A DNA stretch of 64,000 nucleotides from Trichobilharzia szidati (taxonomy: Eukaryota > Platyhelminthes > Trematoda > Strigeidida > Schistosomatidae), in assembly GCA_944472155.2 (NCBI GenBank), contig OX235275.1, forward strand, positions 56,623,228 through 56,687,227. Reading direction: 5' to 3'. Positions 1-10,900 of the stretch are shown here, one piece after another (position 1 is the first letter of the stretch; each line of letters opens with the position of its first letter). A model generated the notes under the pieces. The model saw nothing but the letters and a program-made list of their open reading frames with translations, searched no databases and was not told where the DNA came from. Position numbers and translations under genes: made by a program.

Positions 1-224
1 TTTGTGGGAGTTGTGTTGCTCGTTGTTGCAAGCATATATATGCTATCAGTTATCAGGTTAACAGATGACTGAGTTCGTGGCTTTTTTATATGTTTGACCA
101 TAACTAGTTAGTGAAAGAGTTATTAGTTAAAATTATGGAACTGGAGAAACTGCTGTGTGAGTCTCATGTCAAGAATAGAAATGTATAACAAATCACGATT
201 AAAATGTAACGCAAACGCTGAACA

Positions 225-952
225 TACCGGTCTTCTCAAGTATGTTTGACAAAACAGATTTTATATTGATCGGCGTGTAATTCTTTACATCACATTTTGA
301 GCCGGATTTAAATCTAGGGATAATATATCTGCTTCCATTCGGAGGGATAAACTGCGTTCATAAGGGACGTCGAGAATATTTTAGGCAAAAGGAGAGGGAG
401 ATCGGAGCCACCATTTTTTGGGAAAGATGAGGGGATTGAGTTAGGCCCAGGAGAATGGGAGAATTTCAGTGAACGTATGACACATTTTATAACATCAAAA
501 GTCAAGCATATATTCAGCGTTGTCTTGTCTGTTACAGAGTCAAAGTCGATGAATGCAGAAATATCGTGCGTGTATGAATCATAAAAGTGCTTGTTAAGGA
601 GTTCAGCTACGCCTGCATCATCCTTAACAGCAACATTATAATGAAGAACGTAAGGAATGTTACCTTGTTTTTGTTGCAGTCTTTTTTGGAAGAGTTCGCA
701 AAGAGGACTAATTTTGCAGTTACTTTTGAGAGTAACAAGTCCTTCTTTGTGAATTTTGTTGACATTGTCTGATCTGATTTTGTCATATACTTTTAGGGTG
801 CTAGTGAGTGAGAAGTCCATAGATTTATCATAAGTTTTAGGGAGTCTTCTTAGCTTGTTCCTGGTGGCATTCGGTATATATATATGTCTATACTTTGCTG
901 CTCGCCTCTTTTGTTGTATTTGCCTTGTAGTAGAAGTTGTACAGATCTGCAT
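225..952 (-). pseudogene. CR1-like retrotransposon, N-terminal part of reverse transcriptase (decayed)
   Basis: An open stretch at 314-952 reads on the minus strand into the start of a non-LTR reverse transcriptase. It contains a block of the form SLKFSHSPGPNSIPSSF, the counterpart of the conserved 'GPDGIP' region, followed by SEWKQIYYP. After a stop and a frame change, the same domain goes on to about 225 with FKSGSKCDVKNYTPINI, which parallels the 'PVPKSGSGNNVKFRPI' region of the better copy at 26257-27912. The catalytic part of the domain is missing toward position 1. With the endonuclease remnant at 1734-2465 it forms one reversed CR1-like element. It is not a working gene. Family membership rests on similarity to the second copy in this window and on known RT motifs. 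Confidence 0.75.
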
Positions 953-959
953 TTAGACT

Positions 960-1733
960 GAAGCTGAGAAACAATCGAAACCACATACTCATATATCATC
1001 GTTCAAGATTTGGCTAGTAATGACTCAGCATCCTCATAATATCCACTGTCATCATAACAAGACGCTGTACAGCATTCTATACAAGCACTGTCAATGATCT
1101 AAAATGGCTTACATGTAGCTTCCTACGTGGTAATCAACTTACTCTTACTGACCAGCTATGCAGTGACAAATGGCCAACTTCGGCTGACGTGGATGCAGTA
1201 AAACAAATCTGCCTGACAATAAGCTATATTAATGTGCATTCAGTTTAATTAACATCTGGTGTTACATACGATAAAAATGCTGACGAAATCATACAAATAA
1301 ATCACTCATTTCAAATTATTACCTAATTTAAATATAAATCAAGAACAAGGAACGATGCAGCACACAACAAAGTTATATGGAGAAATTGACTTCAAGCTTT
1401 ATTTTTTCCCAAATATTTGCAATCCATCTAACACATGCTTGAGTTTTTTTGTTAATGCGAAGACAATATTTCTATATTTCTTAATGTGCTCCATTGAATG
1501 ACTAGCTAGCAGACTGTACTCACAAACTAATGTCAGAAATGACGGCAACCATGTAATTTCACCATAAAAACAAATTTATGTAATGTAAATAATATTTATC
1601 CATGCCTGTACAACTGGTGTGTCCTACATAGGTAGGAATAAATATATTTTATATATAAAACACACACCAACGGATTCGTTGAAGCAAACTGATACGCTGG
1701 AGTAGAAACCGGCAAGAATGGCATCATTTTCTG
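960..1733. other. AT-rich stretch inside the decayed CR1-like element; nothing recognised
   Basis: No reading frame, tRNA-like block or familiar repeat was recognised here. The stretch lies where the linker between endonuclease and reverse transcriptase would be, so it may be decayed element sequence or a foreign insertion. Confidence 0.4.
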
Positions 1734-2907
1734 CTAAGGAGAATCAAGTATCCTAATCTTGGCAGTGGACAGAGGACAGCGTCGTTTCCCTATGACTTTT
1801 ATTGTCCGGTGACGGCCTTTAGCTGACCCACTTACTGCTAGGTTAAATGTAGAAATGGCTGTGTTGCGGTCGCTGCCAGTGAGTAAAGGCCAAACTCGGG
1901 TGCTGAGCCTAAGAATGCTGTGTGTGAAAATAAGGTCCAGGATGTTGGATTTGCGTATAGCGTGAGTAAAATTCTGTGTCCAGCCATAAAATTCGACCGT
2001 ATTTATAGGAAGACAGAGTATGTAGGAGCATTTATGCAATTCCAGTGGATATCAGGCATGTTGAAGTCGCCAGCTATAATTTTATACTTAAAATTTAGAG
2101 AAGAGATGTGTTCAAAAATTTCACATGAATGGTTCGTTGTGCTAGTATGTGTGCATCGCAATAAAAGCCTTGTATTTAGGTTGGTGTAACCAATATTGCA
2201 TCTGCCAGTGAGCAACCCAGATCACCAAATCGTACGGCGTGGAATTTGTTACTTATAAAACTAAGACAACAACTACTACGCCCTCTTCTCTACCCTGTTC
2301 GAAGTGTGTGTATCCTGGAGGTTTGAACAATCTGTCATTGAAGATAGATGGTAACCAGGTCTCTGTAACTAACGGTACTGAGGGCACACAAAGTGAAAGC
2401 AAGGAGTGAAGGTACGGAATTTTATTGCAGATAGAGCTAGCGATCCATGATAAGGGCTGAGGCAAAGTGAAGGAGATGATGTGATTCAGCTAAGTTTAAA
2501 TTGAAATTAGATGAGAGACTGATCGGTACATCGCGTGTTCGGTGCCTAAAACCTTCATCGTTTTCGTACTGAAAAATAGAAGAGGGTGTCGATGGCTGAT
2601 CGTTCGGTTCACGAGCGCTTGGAGAGAGGTATGCGGAAAAGGGCATCCTGAGTGTCTGAAGAGGACAGATTTGAGGGTAAGGAAACCCATTTCTCAACAT
2701 CAGGTTGATTGGTGATATTGGTGTCGGGTGAGAAAAAGCGATAAAATGGTGAGTAGATTGACTGGTTGGAGCGTTGTAAAGACGGTTTCGGTGTCCGGGG
2801 AGTTTGTTTGCCGAGTAGCAGCATTTACTAGGTGGATCTCCAACCAGACTAGGCTGAAAGTTTTGGGTGACTGAGTCCATGTGGCTGTACGCCTGGAATA
2901 TGGGCAT
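1734..2907 (-). pseudogene. CR1-like retrotransposon, endonuclease region (decayed)
   Basis: On the minus strand, 2253-2465 encodes SICNKIPYLHSLL, then VTETWLPSIFNDRLFKPPGY, the N-terminal pattern of an apurinic-type endonuclease with its ETWL motif. The stretch 2003-2215 continues with KIIAGDFNMPDIHWN, the GDFN catalytic block. The stretch 1734-2039 carries NILDLIFTH, the usual C-terminal endonuclease motif, followed by LLTGSDRN, a changed form of the 'SDH' block. These lie in different frames, so the gene is broken. The frame at 2437-2907 precedes the endonuclease and may be part of the upstream open frame. The order fits the reverse transcriptase piece at 225-952. Confidence 0.8.
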
Positions 2908-3154
2908 TGTTAAAGTCGGTATAACTCCGCCTCATGTAGAAGTTGGGTAGTTGCAACTAGATGCATTAAAATGGTGAGGATAAAGGAAGGAAAAAGGTTG
3001 ACCAATCTCAGTTTTATTTCATACCTTAGACGTACTTCTGGGAGATTTAGTCGCATGAGCAGTAGAGGACGCTGAATCAGACTTGATAGAGTGTATGTCA
3101 GGCACAGGAATTCTGCTCCTTACATTTTTACTCAGAATCTCAGGGTTAAATGGG

Positions 3155-3400
3155 AAGGTTTGACAGGAGTGCGTCGGTGGTATAACGGTTAGGACGCTCG
3201 CCGACCATGCACATGGTCCGGAGTTCGAACGCCTGCCGACGCACTCCTTTACCTCGCTAAGCCAGAAATGCAGCTGGTGAAGAGGAAAGGTTGGGCATGA
3301 GACTAGCAAACCCATCCTGTAAAATAAACACTGCTACAGAAACTTCAAGCCACTAGCTTGAAGCACTATGTTCCACTGGGGAACGGGTAGGAAAAAAGTT
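3155..3400 (+). repeat. SINE-A copy (tRNA-derived short interspersed element)
   Basis: The copy starts with a tRNA-like head (GTGCGTCGGTGG, a pol III A-box-like TGGTATAACGG, then a B-box GAGTTCGAACGCC). A body with 'CCTTTACCTCGCTAAGCC' follows, and it ends in the hallmark CTTCAAGCC..GCTTGAAG hairpin and 'ATGTTCCACTGG'. The same unit recurs at 43707, 45448, 50095 and, decayed, at 5975 and 54115. It sits in the decayed CR1-like element. Confidence 0.85.
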
Positions 3401-4560
3401 TTAAAGTTAAAGTAACTCCCCTAAAACGGTGCTGGTTGTTGACAAAGCGCCTTGCATCCATAGTGCTATTAGATTTGAACATTATTGCACAGGACGTACT
3501 AGATTAGGATTTAGGCGATCGTTTGCAGGTACAATAGGAATCTGGCACCTAACATCCCTTTAAAAGTGTATTTTTAATGTTGGCACTGTCGCGCATATCG
3601 AAAGCGATTGCATTATACATGCATTGAAGACGCTTTATCACTTCCGTGCAAATATGACCAATAATTCTGTCAGAAGACTGTAGTGTATCATGGTAAGGGT
3701 AATCAGCAGACTTAATCAGATTCTTAAGAGGTAAGAGATCATGGGCTAATGGAAGAACGTTTGTACTTTCCAGGTTATTGGCTTGGATGGATGTGTGTTC
3801 CGTAGATAATGAGCTATTTGCTTTTCAAATACGTCATTAGGTTGACGTCCAGGTGTTGTTGATGACCGATGGAAATTTTTAAAATGGAGAGGGCTTTATT
3901 GGTAAAAGTAGCGTCGGTGCCACAATCTACCTTCTGTGCTGGCACATGTGTACCCTGCCTAAAAGCATCCAGTTGAGCAGAGCTAGATGATAGCAAATCT
4001 GCCTGTGTATTGCAAGGATTATCTAGGTCAACGACAATGGTTGCAAATCATTTAGGAGAGTTACCATTTCCTTTAACACAGCCAAAATAATTGATATCAA
4101 TAGGTACAGATATAGTGCGGCTGTGTGTTCGGGCCTTCTGACCGACAGTTTCGAGCAGAGCATTTGGGTAGAAAGGATTCAACCACATCAAAAGACCTAA
4201 TGTCAAATCTTTTATTGAGATCCATTGTGGCTTGGCAAGTATCCATAATACCTGTCTTACAACCTGTACTTCTTTAAATATCCCTAGTAAAATCTCTCAT
4301 CACACAAGTCAGTGAAGAGGTAACAATATCTAACCTGGGCTTATTTAGCTTCTGTGTCAGATCGGCGGGAGGTGCATTACCATGCTGTTTAGTCTTACTA
4401 GATTTATGGCTTTTACTGAAGTTTTCAGCTGGCAGTGAAACATGACGCTTCGAAAGCCTAAGTGAGACTTTGTGTAAAGTTACTACAGAACTTCCGGACT
4501 GCAGGTATATGGGAATTAGTTTATTTGGTGCTATGTCAAGAAACACAATTGTAATATTAG
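3400..4560 (-). pseudogene. Possible first open frame remnant of the CR1-like element
   Basis: Two short minus-strand frames (3814-3996 and 4274-4546) contain no domain I recognise. They lie directly upstream, in element orientation, of the endonuclease region and end just before a host exon at 4851. Their basic, Ser/Lys-rich composition would suit a non-LTR first open frame, but this is inference from position only. Confidence 0.3.
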
Positions 4561-4850
4561 CACCAAAAGTCAGATACTCGACGTGGTAATACTTTAAACA
4601 GTTACTTGAAACAGGAGAAATAGCAAGGATTATATCCAGCGACTAGAAAGGCGAGTTTATGTATAAAAGCATGACCCAAAAAGTGAAAGCACGAAAGAAA
4701 GCAATAGAAAGACAATCACGCGGAAAAGTAACACGAACTTCAAACGCGGGGTTGTCTTAAAAATAATTGCATCCCTCCATGTCCACTAACAAGTGATATT
4801 AATTTCCCCATATCGTGTTCTCTTTTTCAGTTTTTCTTTTCTCTCAAAAG

Positions 4851-5132
4851 GTTACTTAGTGGTATGCAAATTACAGATGAAGAATCAGCGCTAAATTGTA
4901 TTACACATTTACACAAACAATATAATATTCCTACTGTGATTATATCGAGTACCAATTCGACAAACTTCCCTCAAGTGATGTATGGTTATGGAAGTCGTTT
5001 CAAAGGTGAAATCAACACTCCAAATAACAATAATACTAATAATAATACTAATAATAATCTATCTGATCAAACAAACGGTTCACATGTATGCATCAATCAA
5101 GGTAACTGTGATATTAGCTCACTTTTTCTAAA
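4851..5132 (+). CDS. PDXK: Pyridoxal kinase, one internal exon
   Basis: The exon is bounded by a pyrimidine-rich acceptor ending AAAAG at 4850 and a GTGAGA donor at 5133. It encodes LLSGMQITDEESALNCI, then a block ending TVIISSTN, matching the part of vitamin B6 kinases where AELLSG is followed by 'EEAL...LH...VVIsS'. Pyridoxal kinase phosphorylates pyridoxal, pyridoxine and pyridoxamine with ATP to make the active cofactor. The exon starts at codon position 3; the split codon is probably the Glu of AELLSG. After the conserved part there is a family-atypical Asn/Thr-rich run encoded by AAT repeats (about 5026-5060), in the stretch that in relatives leads to the GTGD ATP-binding motif. That motif and the upstream exons were not found in the window. 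It is flanked by decayed CR1-like sequence on the left and RTE-2 on the right. The family call comes from memory of the conserved blocks, not from a search. Confidence 0.72.
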
Positions 5133-5349
5133 GTGAGACGTGAATTTCTTTCTCATAATAAGGTTAAACGTGTTTAAATAGGTGTGTTCAAATCACCTCC
5201 GATGGTTTGATGGTTTAAGAAATAAATCTTAGCTTAGACATTGTGTGAACAATCTTCATGATTTTGGTAATTTGTATGTTGGCTTTCACTGTTAATGTTT
5301 TACTTCTTTAATGTTAATAATACTGGCAAACTGAAAATTTTTAGTATAA

Positions 5350-5640
5350 TTATTATTATTCCCTTGAATTCCGAGTGGAAAATGGGGCTTCAGCAGCATA
5401 TATCCATTCCACTCTCCTTTGTAAAGTCCTTTGTTTGACTGGCTCCACGATTGCTGATGAGCTTTCATTTCCACCTCCTGACATAGTCTCCCCCATGTCA
5501 CCCTCGAAGGGACTTTCAATTCACTGTTTGCTATCGGGATCCCACCCGACAGTTCCTCTAGCGCTAATTCACTTCCAATCTCTGGTAATATTCGCGATAT
5601 CATATTTTGCCACAACAATTCATTGTCAGTAGTGAGCAGT
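5350..5640 (-). mobile_element. RTE-2 retrotransposon, 3' end fragment
   Basis: Minus-strand text matches the 3' end of the RTE copy at 13030 (shared 'CCGAGTGG..ATGGGGCTT'-type end and the VSRVTWG-like protein tail), and the element ends in an ATT/AAT microsatellite at 5347-5360, as RTE elements do. Only the last 290 bp are present. Confidence 0.65.
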
Positions 5641-5974
5641 TGATTTTACCTGTGTGATTCGATGGCTGATCCTAGAGATCATGATTTTGGAAAATCCCCA
5701 CGAAGTGTTAGCACCTTACGACCAGGTGATTAGAATTAGGTTTCTGTGTAATTTTGAAGGAGAATTATAAAATATGGATGAACTATTCTGGGAATGGTAG
5801 ATCTGTGGCTGACCACCGGTCCTGGCTGTCGACGTTTAAACAGCCAGGTATAACCATAAGTTCTCATAGAGTATGTGTGGTTCTTTGTCAACTGTTTGCA
5901 AACCAATCGGTTGCTAAGTATTAGTTTTAGTAGAATGCATACGTAAAGTGTGAAGTCGACTTTTGTTATTCCTG

Positions 5975-6200
5975 TGTGTTCCTAGTGGAAGAACATAGGA
6001 CTTGAAGTTCCAGTGTCAGTAGCAGTGGTGTCTTTTCACGGAATGGGGCGTTACTAGCCTCACACTAACACAAATTTCGTCACTATCATTCTTTCAAACA
6101 GCCATGTGAGGTAAAAGTGTGCATCAACCAAGAATCGAACTTCGGACCGTGTGCATGGTTGATGAGCAATCCATCGTTGAACCACCGACACGAAATATGA
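5975..6200 (-). repeat. SINE-A copy, decayed
   Basis: On the minus strand the tRNA-like head (TCGTGTCGGTGG..) lies at the right end, a B-box-like GGTTCGATTCTTGG near 6120-6140, and the body ends with 'GTTCTTCCACTAGG'. Many substitutions compared with the copy at 43707. Confidence 0.65.
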
Positions 6201-6409
6201 AGTAAAATATCGATGAATGCTACTGAGAAAACAGTGTGTTAACTGACGATGCAGTCAAACTCTAGGCACCCGATAGGCACGAATGCACCAGTGAACTTGG
6301 AACTGTCAGTCAGAGGAAGGTAGTGAAGTGACTGTGTGTTTTAAAGAAAGAAATTTTTGAGTGAATTGAAATAATTTTCTATAGTTTGGTTTGTAAGGAT
6401 TAGTTATGT

Positions 6410-6705
6410 TTTACGAGTTGATCACGGACTGATATCAGTTAGAGAGCCATTGAAAACCAACCAGGGAGTACTGGACAGCTGCTGTTTCGAATTGCTAGAA
6501 GTTAGAATTCATGAGCCATTGAAGCGGGTCCCAGTGGTTGAATGGTATACGAGCTTGCCTTGTAACCGGAAGGTCCTGGATTCGAATCCCAGTGGGTGCG
6601 TACTGCCGATGATTCCCAAACTAGGATGAAACAGCAGCTGTCCAGTACTTCCTGGTTTTCAATGGTTCTCTAACTGATATCAGTCCTTGATCAACTCGTA
6701 AAAAT
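6410..6705. repeat. HH-T element as a foldback: inverted arms around a tRNA-like head and hammerhead-like fold
   Basis: The left arm (6413-6485) is the reverse complement of the right arm (6630-6700), including the ends ACGAGTTGATCA and TGATCAACTCGT. Between them lies a tRNA-like block (GGGTCCCAGTGG, B-box GGATTCGAATCC). A hammerhead-like fold follows at 6600-6648 on the + strand: stem I GUACUG/CAGUAC, core CCGAUGA (U4 changed to C), GAA, and a stem III ACAGC-A-GCUGU, with cleavage-site C at 6642. The outer pair of stem II has decayed. Confidence 0.8.
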
Positions 6706-6719
6706 TGAAATAATATTAA

Positions 6720-8980
6720 ATGGGATGTCTGGTTGGTACTACGTGTATGTGGTTGCCGTTGATTAAGATGAGGCCCTTATTGTGAGTCAGTTGTAATTCT
6801 ACAATTGTATTGTGGTGAGTGTTACTTATGATCAGATATAAGTAATCTGTCAGTTGATGAGTTCAGAAAAGTAAAAATATGCTCTGGGGCACTGGGAAAA
6901 GCAGTCGAAGGAGAGAACTATGGAAGAACGTCGCAACACCGTGCAGAATCCAGCAGGCTATCGAATGAGGTGACATTCAGCCAGTTGTCACATAAAGTAC
7001 AAATAAAAACTCAAAGATAAATCCTTTACCATATTCAGACAGCGACAGCTCGCCTTGAGTAGGCCGCATCCATATGTCGGAGTTATTGAAAAGTTGAGCA
7101 CTATCATTAGGACTTCCTCCTTGACCATAATTCTATTTGGCGACGAAGGCCAGTGTGAGCTTACGTCGCGGGACCAAGTTCTCGCCATTTGAAAACATCT
7201 TTAATCCTCATCAATGTCTGAGGGTTAGTTGATAGGTCGGGAATCACGTGCCTCCTCTCTTCTGCCAGGGGACATGTATTGATCACACTCAGGTTAAATC
7301 TGTAGACAATTTTGCTGATTGCATCCAGTGCAGTATTCTATTTCCTGTCATTAGCATTCGCAGATGTCGAAGACGGATCATCTGTTGACTGTGGAGACTC
7401 CATGCCGTCACGTTCACTGGAAAGATAACACACGTGGAAAATACACATGTCGCTCGTTGAAGTCACCTCTTGGACTGCTAGTGCTTGATGGGGATTCACA
7501 AGAGAATCTGCTTACATTGCTACAAGATGGTGCGCATGAATTCTAAATACCGCTTAAACTGCAGATTATATTTTCCTAATCTTCGAGAGAATGTGGAATT
7601 GTTTCTTCTTAGGTCAAGGTCAGCTTTAGCCCATCTTAGGGAATGGCAGCTAATTGCGATTACGTGGCCTCATTAACTTAGGCCAGTTCTGTCTGACGCA
7701 AGTTGCTGGTTTGTCTTTACTTATTTCGGCCAGGGGGGGTTAGTATTCGTTGACAGAACTGTTAAAACTTATAATGTTAGCTGAGAATGCACATGGTAAT
7801 TCTGTGAACAAATAGATACCTTGTGTTTATACATGCTCATAATTAAAACTAACATGATCATTAAAGTTAGTAATACTGTGGGAATCCATAATAGACACAT
7901 AAAAGGTAACAGTCAACCGTTAAGGCAACTGAAAAACCAGAGTTACAGCACTTGCCTTCACCATTTACCAAGGTACGAATAGAAAGTGTGAATTCAATTG
8001 AATTATTCTAGGACATGCACACCAATGCATTGAAAGACAGCTTTTGGAAAGTAAAAGTATGACAAACTGAGGATTGCAAGGATAATTTTAATTAAAAGCA
8101 ATTATCAGGGAATTATTGTTTTATTCCAAATCTTAATAATGATTGCGTAAGCATCCGTTTAATGCAGTCAGGCAAGATCAACTCTTATTCGTTCATCTGC
8201 AGCTAATGAACGCATGTGTCATTGACCAAATGTTTCTGCTGTGTGCTTTAAGGTTTTGCGAATTCACACAAATTTAACTTTCCTTTTAACTTTACGTTGT
8301 GAGAGGAATGCACATATCATATCATATCACATACAGTCGGCCGTTTTAAAGTTGAGGTAAGTTCGAAAACTTCGATGTCATGCGTATGTCGCCGAAATAT
8401 CGGTTGCCTCTGAAAGTTAATACAAGGCACCCAACTTTGACGATGCAACCTAATTTTCATATCCCCAAAGCGATTGCAGTGCACCCAAAATGTACCCCAA
8501 AGTTTCTCCACATCCTCCTAAATCAATGCCAGGTAGAGCGTTTCAAGCTTAGTTCCCTATCCAGTACAACCACATTCTTCTGGCAGTGTGACTTGCTGCC
8601 TTACCTATTACTACAGCTGAACTTATTCTGAGTGTCATTCACTTCAAACGATCAGTTAACAGTAGTCACTTTTTCAAACTAAATACTCATCCTTACCTTT
8701 TATGGGCAGTTAATTAAGATAATTTATGGTAAGTGCACTCTTGAGTGAAAAAGACAGTCTGGCTAATTATAATATGGTTGGATGTCCGTAACATACTGCC
8801 AAAACAGAGTATTGAGGAACACGATCTATTAAGGACATAGCACGTAGGTATCTTCTGCTATCTGGATAAGTTTTGATAACTAGATGTTTCTTAGTGAATA
8901 AAAGAAACCCGTCCATGGAAGGGAATCATATAGGTTTTGTTGGGAGTGCAAGCAGTCAACTGAAAGATTCACGATAAGCA
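6720..8980. other. Intergenic sequence without a recognised gene
   Basis: Several short frames occur (for example 7364-7546 and 8380-8631), but none shows a domain, splice context or repeat family I can name. A possible exon-like stretch with TATTTCGGCGACATACGCATGAC on the minus strand near 8370-8400 has no supporting motif. Confidence 0.4.
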
Positions 8981-8986
8981 CCAAAT

Positions 8987-9367
8987 TTGAAAAACTTAGT
9001 CAAATTGGGTCTGCGTATGCAAAGACAAACCGCCGAAGAGATAGTATTTGTTCCGTGTAGACTCAAGGAAAATCAAAACACCGAATTGATCGTCCAGGAT
9101 ACGAAGTATATTTTGGGACCCAAACCGAAGTGCGAGGGGGTTGCTAAACTTGATAGTGATCACGGACGAATAGCAGAACATAACACGACAGCCTGCCAAG
9201 TGGCGTGGATGCCTGACGGTGGGCCTTCAGCTAAGCGAGTCGACTTAAAAATTGATGGTCAGTATCCACTGTTGAGTGACGAATGCTGTGGGCTAGTAAT
9301 TTTGAGGAATGACATACCAGGTGAAGACTCTAGCAGAGAACAGAACGCAATGGAGACGCACGGCTGA
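8987..9367 (+). other. Unrecognised 126-codon frame running into an RTE-1 tail
   Basis: The frame opens with MKNLVKLGLRMQRQTAEEIV and has no domain I recognise. Its last part (EDSSREQNAMETHG) is only the in-frame reading of the RTE-1 3' end. It may be chance or decayed element sequence. Confidence 0.25.
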
Positions 9368-9415
9368 AGCCCTATGTTCCTGTAGGAATTAAAGGATACA
9401 ATAATAAATAATAAT
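9318..9415 (+). mobile_element. RTE-1 retrotransposon, last ~95 bp
   Basis: The text AACGCAATGGAGACGCACGG then 'GAAGCCCTATGTTCCT', ending in ATA/AAT repeats, is the same end seen at 22330 and 46690 (minus) and at 59990-60065 (plus). It is a 5'-truncated copy. Confidence 0.8.
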
Positions 9416-10004
9416 AATGCATACCACCGCATAGATAAACTGCCGGTGAGATAGACGGCTACAGAATTCATCCAGATTCTGTAAGCACTTGCACACCCTT
9501 CGTCTAAGTGTTACGGAGTGAGTAAGAGAAGTTTCCTTACTATGCATTGTGTTGCCCGTAACTTGTTAGATCCCATCAAGTTTTCACTGGAAACGGAGGA
9601 AGCATTTCGGATCGGAAATTGAAGTCATAATGTAAAACAACATTTTCACAGGGATGATTAACACAAGATATATTTGGGTCTGCACATTCAGGAGCTCTCT
9701 GAACCTTTCCTCAAAACGAAAGCGATCAAGGAATTTATAGAGAGCGAAATAACATTCTTCGTTCCTTAGAAAGATATTGGTCATGGTTACCAATGTATGA
9801 ATTTGAGTTTTCATATTGTCTGTTAAGGCATTGATGAGAATTAGACACAGACATGAGGATTTCGCATTACAGTCTGTTTTTCGTGTGTGACATGGGACGC
9901 AAATGTATACTTGTAGATTGAACAACTAGGTTGTTTAGTCGTGTACTTTTGTTTAAGTTGTCTGGGGCCATCACTTGGCGGTTGCAGTTTCCTAGAGCGT
10001 GAGC

Positions 10005-10895
10005 ATGAGGTGAGTACGTGGTGACAGTTTTATGATGACAAATTCTCGGAGATTCATGATCACTTACCTCTAAGAAGTTCTGACATTAACTTTTTCATTG
10101 CAAAAGACTAAGTGTTGTTCTTTTCGTTCAGTAAGGTACCAAAGGAACTTCTGCTTAGGTCGTGTGCTGACCTTTTGGAGTATAGCAATAAGACCAAAAA
10201 GCGGAAGTTCACCGAGACAGTGGAATTGCAGATCGCTCTGAAGAATTATGACCCGCAAAAGGATAAGAGGTTCGCTGGGACTGTACGGTGAGTTTGCGAA
10301 CCCCAACCCAGGGTTCTAATATTTTGTGGGGAGGCCACTGGCCGTACATTGTAAGTTGTATGTGTTTATAGATTGAAGCACATCCCGCGTCCTAAGATGA
10401 CTGTGTGTGTGCTTGGAGATCAGGAGCACTGTGATGAGGCTAAGAATGCAAATATCCCTTGCATGGACGCTGAGGACTTGAAAAAGTTCGGCAAAGAGAA
10501 GAAGCCTTTGAAAAAGCTAGGTAAGCTTAGTATTTCCACTAATGTTTGCAGCTAAGAGCTACCACGCTTTCCTTGGGAGCGAGTCTATAATTCGTCAATT
10601 CACCAGGGTCATAGGTCCGATCTTGAGCAAATACGGCAGGTTCCCTATTGTTGTCTCGCACAATGAGCCGTTGGCCCAAAAGATTGACGAAGTGAAGTCC
10701 ACAGTGAAGTTTCAGATGAAAAAGGTTATCTGCCTAAATGTTGCTGTTGGCCACGTGAATATGACTGCGGCTGAGTTGGCACAAAACATCAACTTGTCGA
10801 TCAACTTCCTGGTATCGCTTTTGAAGAAGAACTGGCAGAACGTTCGGTGTCTGTACATCAAAAGCACAATGGGAAAGCCTTACAGAATTTATTAA
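10005..10895 (+). CDS. RPL10A: 60S ribosomal protein L10a (uL1), complete four-exon gene
   Basis: Exons at 10005-10009, 10132-10287, 10372-10520 and 10552-10895 join in frame to 217 residues, the length of human RPL10A. Introns of 122, 84 and 31 bp all use GT..AG with GTGAG/GTAAG donors. Landmarks in order: [10 protein letters not shown] at the start, [20 protein letters not shown] near residues 33-52, SVCVLGDQ-type [16 protein letters not shown] near 66-81, the rRNA-facing [13 protein letters not shown], and the C-terminal [19 protein letters not shown]. All are near-identical to animal uL1. The protein sits in the L1 stalk of the large ribosomal subunit and takes part in release of deacylated tRNA from the E site. 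The first exon holds only ATG plus two bases, as in some other ribosomal protein genes. An AATAAA overlaps the last base of the stop codon. The start is fixed by the splice and by family length. No disabling change was seen, so it is probably active. Confidence 0.97.
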
Positions 10896-10900
10896 ATAAA
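10895..10900 (+). promoter_or_regulatory. Polyadenylation signal of RPL10A
   Basis: AATAAA starts at the last base of the RPL10A stop codon, implying a very short 3' untranslated region. A GT/T-rich stretch (TTGTCGTTTTTTGG) follows at about 10918-10931, where a downstream element would be expected. Confidence 0.7.

Noticed and set aside
2437..2907. 156-codon minus frame as a host gene
   Set aside because: It lies directly before the CR1-like endonuclease in the same direction and is best taken as decayed element sequence.
6540..6600. tRNA-like blocks of HH-T, HH-G, Sm-alpha and SINE-A/B as true tRNA genes
   Set aside because: They do not close an acceptor stem or full cloverleaf and continue into repeat bodies; they are better read as pol III promoter heads.
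8380..8631. 83-codon plus frame as a gene
   Set aside because: No motif, no splice context, and an equally long frame on the other strand; probably chance.
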